A stretch of DNA of 64,000 nucleotides from JARIHD01 sp035758825 (lineage in GTDB: Bacteria; Patescibacteriota; Saccharimonadia; Saccharimonadales; UBA4665): positions 1 to 64,000 of the forward strand of contig DASTWA010000008.1 in the NCBI GenBank assembly GCA_035758825.1, written 5' to 3'. Made by a program: the position numbers and the translations under genes. Shown in pieces: positions 60,702 to 64,000 of this stretch. How positions within the stretch are numbered: position 1 is the stretch's first letter; every line of letters begins with the position of its first letter. The notes under the pieces were generated by a model, which made no database searches, had not been told where the DNA came from, and saw nothing but the letters and a program-made list of their open reading frames with translations.

Positions 60702-61586
60702 TTATAGTAAATCAGTAACTCGCACACCTGGCAGCTGGTCGATGCGGCCGTTGGGCACGAGGTACTCTCTCAGGCCAATTTGCCCGTCTGGCGTCCGGGT
60801 ATAGCCATCACCATAAAAAAGTGATCCTAGGTGCTCCTTATGGAAGAGTAGCCTTCTCAATTTGGCCGGATTTTCCCGCGCCTCAGGAGGCAAGGCTACG
60901 TATCTTTCCAGGGACATGTATTCCGGGTGCGCCGGACCGGCCAGCTCGATGTCGTCAAGCGGTTGGTCAACATCGGCCTGAAAAACTTCGAATGGCGTAG
61001 TCTTTAACGCTGCACGGTGCAAGGCAATATCTGCCGCTAGTTCGGGATGATTGGCAGCGACCATATCGAGTGCATTGTCCCAAGTTGCCAATGGAGCCTC
61101 ACTTCCACCCTCAAACACCATCAGCCGGAACATATGCCCCTGGGCAATGCGTCCTTGGACATAGTCCGGTGTAAGGCCAATGCGGTCAAGAGCAGCCAGT
61201 GGGTCTACACCTGGCAAGGCCGCTAGGCCATCAGGTCCCATAATAAATACGATGTCCCGTTCTTCGGACCCCAAAATCTCAAAATCAGTTTCTTCGCGGC
61301 CGCGCAGTATCCGGCCGCGCAACGGGCTATCGGCTGAAAGCTCAACTTGTTGGCCTGCCCTAAGAGCATCGATATAGCCCTTGGAGGTCTGCGGCTCTCG
61401 TTGCCCGAGTCCGGTATAGTACTCGTTAAAATCTGGCGGTTGGTTATCCTCGACGTCAGTGCTCCCATCCTCCGGGCTTGAATGGTAGATGTAATCGGAT
61501 CGCCTGCTATCGAAACCAGAATCGGCTCGCAGGCCGTCCCACTCGTTGGGTCGCCCGTACTCGGGACTTGAGTCGTACTCACCCAT
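60702..61586 (-). CDS. Protein of unknown function with the shared N-terminal module
   Basis: 294 residues from ATG 61586 (GTAGGGTG upstream), 28 nt after rpsJ, so it can be read from the rpsJ promoter. Residues 1-52 match the helicase N-terminus, including SDYIYHSSPEDGSTD identical at DNA level. The remaining ~240 residues form an acidic globular domain ('IVFIMGPDGLAALPGVDPLAALDRIG', 'MFRLMVFEGGSEAPLATWDNALDMV') that I do not recognise. No signal peptide. Confidence 0.7.
   Translation of the reverse strand: MGEYDSSPEYGRPNEWDGLRADSGFDSRRSDYIYHSSPEDGSTDVEDNQPPDFNEYYTGLGQREPQTSKGYIDALRAGQQVELSADSPLRGRILRGREETDFEILGSEERDIVFIMGPDGLAALPGVDPLAALDRIGLTPDYVQGRIAQGHMFRLMVFEGGSEAPLATWDNALDMVAANHPELAADIALHRAALKTTPFEVFQADVDQPLDDIELAGPAHPEYMSLERYVALPPEARENPAKLRRLLFHKEHLGSLFYGDGYTRTPDGQIGLREYLVPNGRIDQLPGVRVTDLL
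61435..61501 (-). repeat. Direct repeat copy 2 (shared N-terminal module, unknown gene)
   Basis: Identical to 60454-60520 over 67 bp, offset 981 bp, in frame. Confidence 0.95.
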
Positions 61587-61614
61587 GTGGCACCCTACCC
61601 CTCTATGGCGGCAA

Positions 61615-61944
61615 CTACATTTTTATTTCGACGTCGCAGCCAGCTGGCAGGCTGAGGTTCATCAAAGAGTCGATGGTCTTTGGTGTTGGCTCAGTTACGT
61701 CGATAAGGCGCTTGTGTACGCGCATTTCAAACTGTTCGCGGCCCTTTTTGTATACGTGAGGGCTCTTTACAACCGTAAAGGTACTGCGGTCGGTTGGCAG
61801 TGGGATTGGACCGGCAATGGTAGCACCGGTACGAAGGGCGGTGTCTACGATCTGCTTAGCGGCTTGGTCGATGACCTTGTGGTCGTAAGCCTTAAGGCGA
61901 ATACGGATCCGCTGTTTTTGGTCTTTTTTTGGTTCTTGAACCAT
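61615..61944 (-). CDS. rpsJ: 30S ribosomal protein S10
   Basis: 109 residues. 'IRIRLKAYDHKVIDQAAKQIV' and 'FEMRVHKRLIDVTEPTPKTI' identify S10 (NusE). Separated from both tuf and rplC by inserted genes, and has its own promoter. Confidence 0.97.
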   Translation of the reverse strand: MVQEPKKDQKQRIRIRLKAYDHKVIDQAAKQIVDTALRTGATIAGPIPLPTDRSTFTVVKSPHVYKKGREQFEMRVHKRLIDVTEPTPKTIDSLMNLSLPAGCDVEIKM

Positions 61945-62032
61945 GAGTACTACTCCTACGTAGTTAGGGTGCTGTAACCTCTGCTGGCTCGCTGGCGCAG
62001 CCGAATTCTCAGCACAATTAGTGAATGTGCGT

Positions 62033-62061
62033 ATTATACAGTCCTATCTGCTATTTTTCAA
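62033..62061 (-). promoter_or_regulatory. Promoter of rpsJ
   Basis: Minus strand TTGAAA (62056-62061), 17 nt, TATAAT (62033-62038), leader about 85 nt. Confidence 0.75.
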
Positions 62062-62113
62062 GGTGGCTACCTGCCCGCCCGAAAGCTCAATCATTTGAAC
62101 GCTCGGGTGTGCA

Positions 62114-62158
62114 GGCGGACTTCTCGGTGGTTATTGGGGATGTTAAGAGAAGTCCGCC
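62114..62158 (-). repeat. Long inverted repeat after the 62221 gene
   Basis: Perfect 12-bp arms GGCGGACTTCTC/GAGAAGTCCGCC with a 21-nt loop, 63 nt downstream of the 62221 gene. Confidence 0.8.
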
Positions 62159-62220
62159 GCGCGCGCACCAGATGCATAGCCGAAGGCTACGCGAGGTTTG
62201 CACTTCCTGCCAGTTTCCGC

Positions 62221-62757
62221 TTAGTCGGTGCCATAAAAGAAGCTGAGCATAAACTGGTCGAGCTGGTCTCGGGTCACCGCAGTAACATCGGCGATAGTGA
62301 TAATGTGAACCCGCTTGACCTGGTAGTACCTCGGCTTGGGGTGATCCCGGTCGAAGCGACCCATCATCACGCGCAACGGGTGCAGCTCGGCGACGTACCT
62401 ACCCCTCATGTTGCCAACAGACTCGATCGTGTAGGGCATGCCCTTGTACATGATGATCTTGCCAGCACGCAAGTCTGGGTTCTCTTTCATGGCCTGAATC
62501 GAGCGTTCGCGAACCACCCGGTCCAACATGGCATCGAGTTCAACGGAGGTCATCTCCGGAGGCACCGTGATGTCAAGGGCTGCGGCGAAGGTAAGTTGCT
62601 CATCCGTCGGCAGCCGGCTCTGAATGAAGCCGTCGATCAGATCGCTCAAAGCTCCCTTCTTAATTCCCGCCGGAACGTCTATGCCCAATTCTCGAGCTTT
62701 GCGACGCTGGCCCGGCGTGGGCTCGGCATAAGGATCCCTGATCCGATAATGTCCCAC
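62221..62757 (-). CDS. Hypothetical protein
   Basis: 178 residues from GTG 62757 with AGGAGG 8 nt upstream. The N-terminal 'TPGQRRKARELGIDVPAGIK' followed by 'GALSDLIDGFI' repeats once ('TDEQLTFAAALDITVPPEMT'), two copies of a short Gln-x-x-x-A/L-G-I helical motif seen in small topology or DNA-associated proteins. The C-terminal part ('GKIIMYKGMPYTIESVGN') looks beta-rich. GC-ending codons; inserted between tuf and rpsJ. Confidence 0.65.
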   Translation of the reverse strand: MGHYRIRDPYAEPTPGQRRKARELGIDVPAGIKKGALSDLIDGFIQSRLPTDEQLTFAAALDITVPPEMTSVELDAMLDRVVRERSIQAMKENPDLRAGKIIMYKGMPYTIESVGNMRGRYVAELHPLRVMMGRFDRDHPKPRYYQVKRVHIITIADVTAVTRDQLDQFMLSFFYGTD

Positions 62758-62833
62758 TGGGGACACCTCCTACATGTCGTCTAACTGAGCAGACCAAATT
62801 ACTTTAACATCCTTTTGCCTACTCCACAACAAA

Positions 62834-62853
62834 GCCCGGCAATGGCGCCGGGC
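62834..62853. terminator. GC-rich hairpin
   Basis: GCCCGGC/GCCGGGC with a 6-nt loop between the 62976 and 62221 genes; no T run on the minus strand side. Confidence 0.5.
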
Positions 62854-62883
62854 TGATAATAGTCATAGTTCGCTGTACTACCC

Positions 62884-62939
62884 CGTCTGCCTATCTTTGC
62901 CTTAATCATGCATGCCGCATGGGCGCCGATAGGCAGACG
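62884..62939 (-). repeat. Long inverted repeat after the 62976 gene
   Basis: Perfect 12-bp arms CGTCTGCCTATC/GATAGGCAGACG with a 32-nt loop, 37 nt downstream of the 62976 gene on the minus strand. Confidence 0.8.
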
Positions 62940-62975
62940 AGGAGAGATAGTACACGAGTGTTGCGTTCCGGGCCG

Positions 62976-63722
62976 TCAGTAGTCCCGGGGATCCGGCTTA
63001 CGGTTCCCCACCGGGAAGTACCTCGCGGCATGCTCGACCGCCCAGCGGTAGTCACCCCGTCTGCTGACATGCGCCAGCGTGTCGGAGGGAACATCGTGGT
63101 ACGGGTCACTGAGCAGGACGTGCTTGGACAGATAAAGATTAAATTGCGCGGCCACCCGCTCGAACGTCTTCCAGATCTGCTCGTTGCTCGTGCTGTCGTC
63201 GACACAGAAACGAAGCTCGTTACTCGGGTCGATCATCTCATGCGAGAGTTCCGGGAAGTGCACCCCAAGCTCGTGAAGGCAGACACGCCAGCGCCCGCAC
63301 CACCGAACCAGTTTAAGCAGGAGGTGATGATCGCGACTAGGACGGATGTCCATCACGGCACGAACCGCTCCCTCGTACTTCGGGTAGAACAGACGCTCGA
63401 TGACCTCGTAGGTCCGCCGGTCCAGCCGCTCTTCGATGTAGAAGCGACGGCCCTCGCGGTAGACGCCCGGCAGCAGACGGCGTTTGATGTAGAGCTGGCG
63501 GTAGCCCCAATCGGTGTACACCTCACAGGAGAACTGCTCAGGCGGTCCTTCGGTCAGGCTCGCCAGGGTGGCGGGCAACTCACTTCGCACCAGTTCGACG
63601 TCCTCGTCACGGGCTTCCATGTCGATGATGACTTCAGCGCAGTAGTAGCTGTCGTCCAGCTTCAATGCCTGAGGCGCGATCCGGCCAATTGCCGCGCTGT
63701 ACGCAGCAAGGCTGATTGCCAT
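62976..63722 (-). CDS. Hypothetical protein
   Basis: 248 residues from ATG 63722 with GGAG 7 nt upstream. Soluble, with many aromatic and charged residues; 'YTDWGYRQLYIKRRLLPGVYREGRRFYIEERLD'-type beta hairpins in the middle and a helical C-terminal half. No family recognised. GC-ending codons; inserted between tuf and rpsJ. Confidence 0.65.
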   Translation of the reverse strand: MAISLAAYSAAIGRIAPQALKLDDSYYCAEVIIDMEARDEDVELVRSELPATLASLTEGPPEQFSCEVYTDWGYRQLYIKRRLLPGVYREGRRFYIEERLDRRTYEVIERLFYPKYEGAVRAVMDIRPSRDHHLLLKLVRWCGRWRVCLHELGVHFPELSHEMIDPSNELRFCVDDSTSNEQIWKTFERVAAQFNLYLSKHVLLSDPYHDVPSDTLAHVSRRGDYRWAVEHAARYFPVGNRKPDPRDY

Positions 63723-63786
63723 CGGATTACTCCGTTCACTCGTGGTTATTATCCCATTGTCTTGTAAGACTGACAAATTATAGCAT

Positions 63787-63820
63787 GAAAAACACCCGGG
63801 AGATTAGTCCCGGGTGTTTT
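63787..63820. terminator. Terminator of the tuf transcript
   Basis: ACACCCGGG/CCCGGGTGT, 8-nt loop, with A and T runs on both sides, 27 nt after the tuf stop. Confidence 0.9.
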
Positions 63821-63846
63821 GCAAGGTTGTTACCTTAGAGGGAGAA

Positions 63847-64000
63847 TTACTTCTCGATCTTGGTCACAACACCAGCACCAACGGTGCGGCCACCTTCGCG
63901 GATTGCGAAGCGGAGACCCTGGTCCATGGCGATTGGGGCGAGCAACTTAACCTTGAAGGTTACGGTGTCACCTGGCATTACCATTTCCTTGTCAGCTGGA
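63847..64000 (-). CDS. tuf: Elongation factor Tu, C-terminal fragment
   Basis: The last 50 codons are present, reading 'MVMPGDTVTFKVKLLAPIAMDQG' in part and ending 'REGGRTVGAGVVTKIEK', the conserved EF-Tu domain III end. The gene continues beyond the right edge. It marks the end of the str operon upstream of rpsJ. Confidence 0.97.
   Translation of the reverse strand, partial: PADKEMVMPGDTVTFKVKLLAPIAMDQGLRFAIREGGRTVGAGVVTKIEK

Overview
The window is a single contiguous piece of a small, moderately GC-rich genome (about 50 % by eye) that reads as a Candidatus Saccharibacteria (TM7) or closely related Patescibacteria/CPR chromosome. The reasons are the ribosomal gene order without rpmD (L30) between rpsE and rplO, the loss of adk, map and truA from their usual slots, very short intergenic spacing, many genes with a -10 box only 5-9 nt before the start codon, and normal use of TGA as a stop. 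This assignment is an inference; no rRNA gene is present to settle it.

Layout. Positions 1-8.6 kb hold accessory genes: a Nudix hydrolase and an NrtR-type regulator with palindromic operators, a metallo-beta-lactamase-fold protein, small membrane proteins and two large anchored proteins of unknown function. 8.7-17.1 kb is metabolic: aspartate ammonia-lyase, a CapA-like phosphoesterase, a PEBP protein, Maf, and a tightly overlapping three-gene alpha-glucan operon (GT4, GH57, GH15). 17-27 kb carries rpmG, three tRNA genes, a HAD-like protein, a CofD/YvcK-like protein, a TrmB-type regulator, an RNHCP zinc-ribbon gene behind a leader peptide/terminator, and the cluster trpS - (C39-like/RluD fusion) - holB plus a TPR gene and an RsmB-type methyltransferase.

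From 27.9 kb to the right end the backbone is the str/S10/spc/alpha ribosomal superoperon on the minus strand: tuf, rpsJ, rplC-rplD-rplW-rplB-rpsS-rplV-rpsC-rplP-rpmC-rpsQ-rplN-rplX-rplE-rpsN-rpsH-rplF-rplR-rpsE-rplO, secY, infA-rpmJ-rpsM-rpsK-rpsD-rpoA-rplQ-rplM-rpsI. It is split by blocks of other genes: about 2 kb between tuf and rpsJ, about 13 kb between rpsJ and rplC, about 5 kb between rplO and secY, and about 1 kb between secY and infA. The 13 kb block contains a Fur-glutaredoxin pair, a ridA-ilvB-ilvN-ilvA operon with a complete branched-chain amino acid attenuator, an HTH + GHKL-ATPase pair, and three genes (kinase-like, SF2 helicase, unknown) whose N-termini share a common acidic module.

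Regulation is unusually legible here: two independent leader-peptide attenuators, NrtR-, TrmB- and Fur-associated palindromes lying on promoters, and a set of cargo genes that are each followed by the same kind of long-armed inverted repeat. The most noteworthy items are the shared N-terminal module, the SsgA-family protein (an actinobacterial cell-division family) outside Actinobacteria, the two attenuators, and the scattered cargo genes with a common design.
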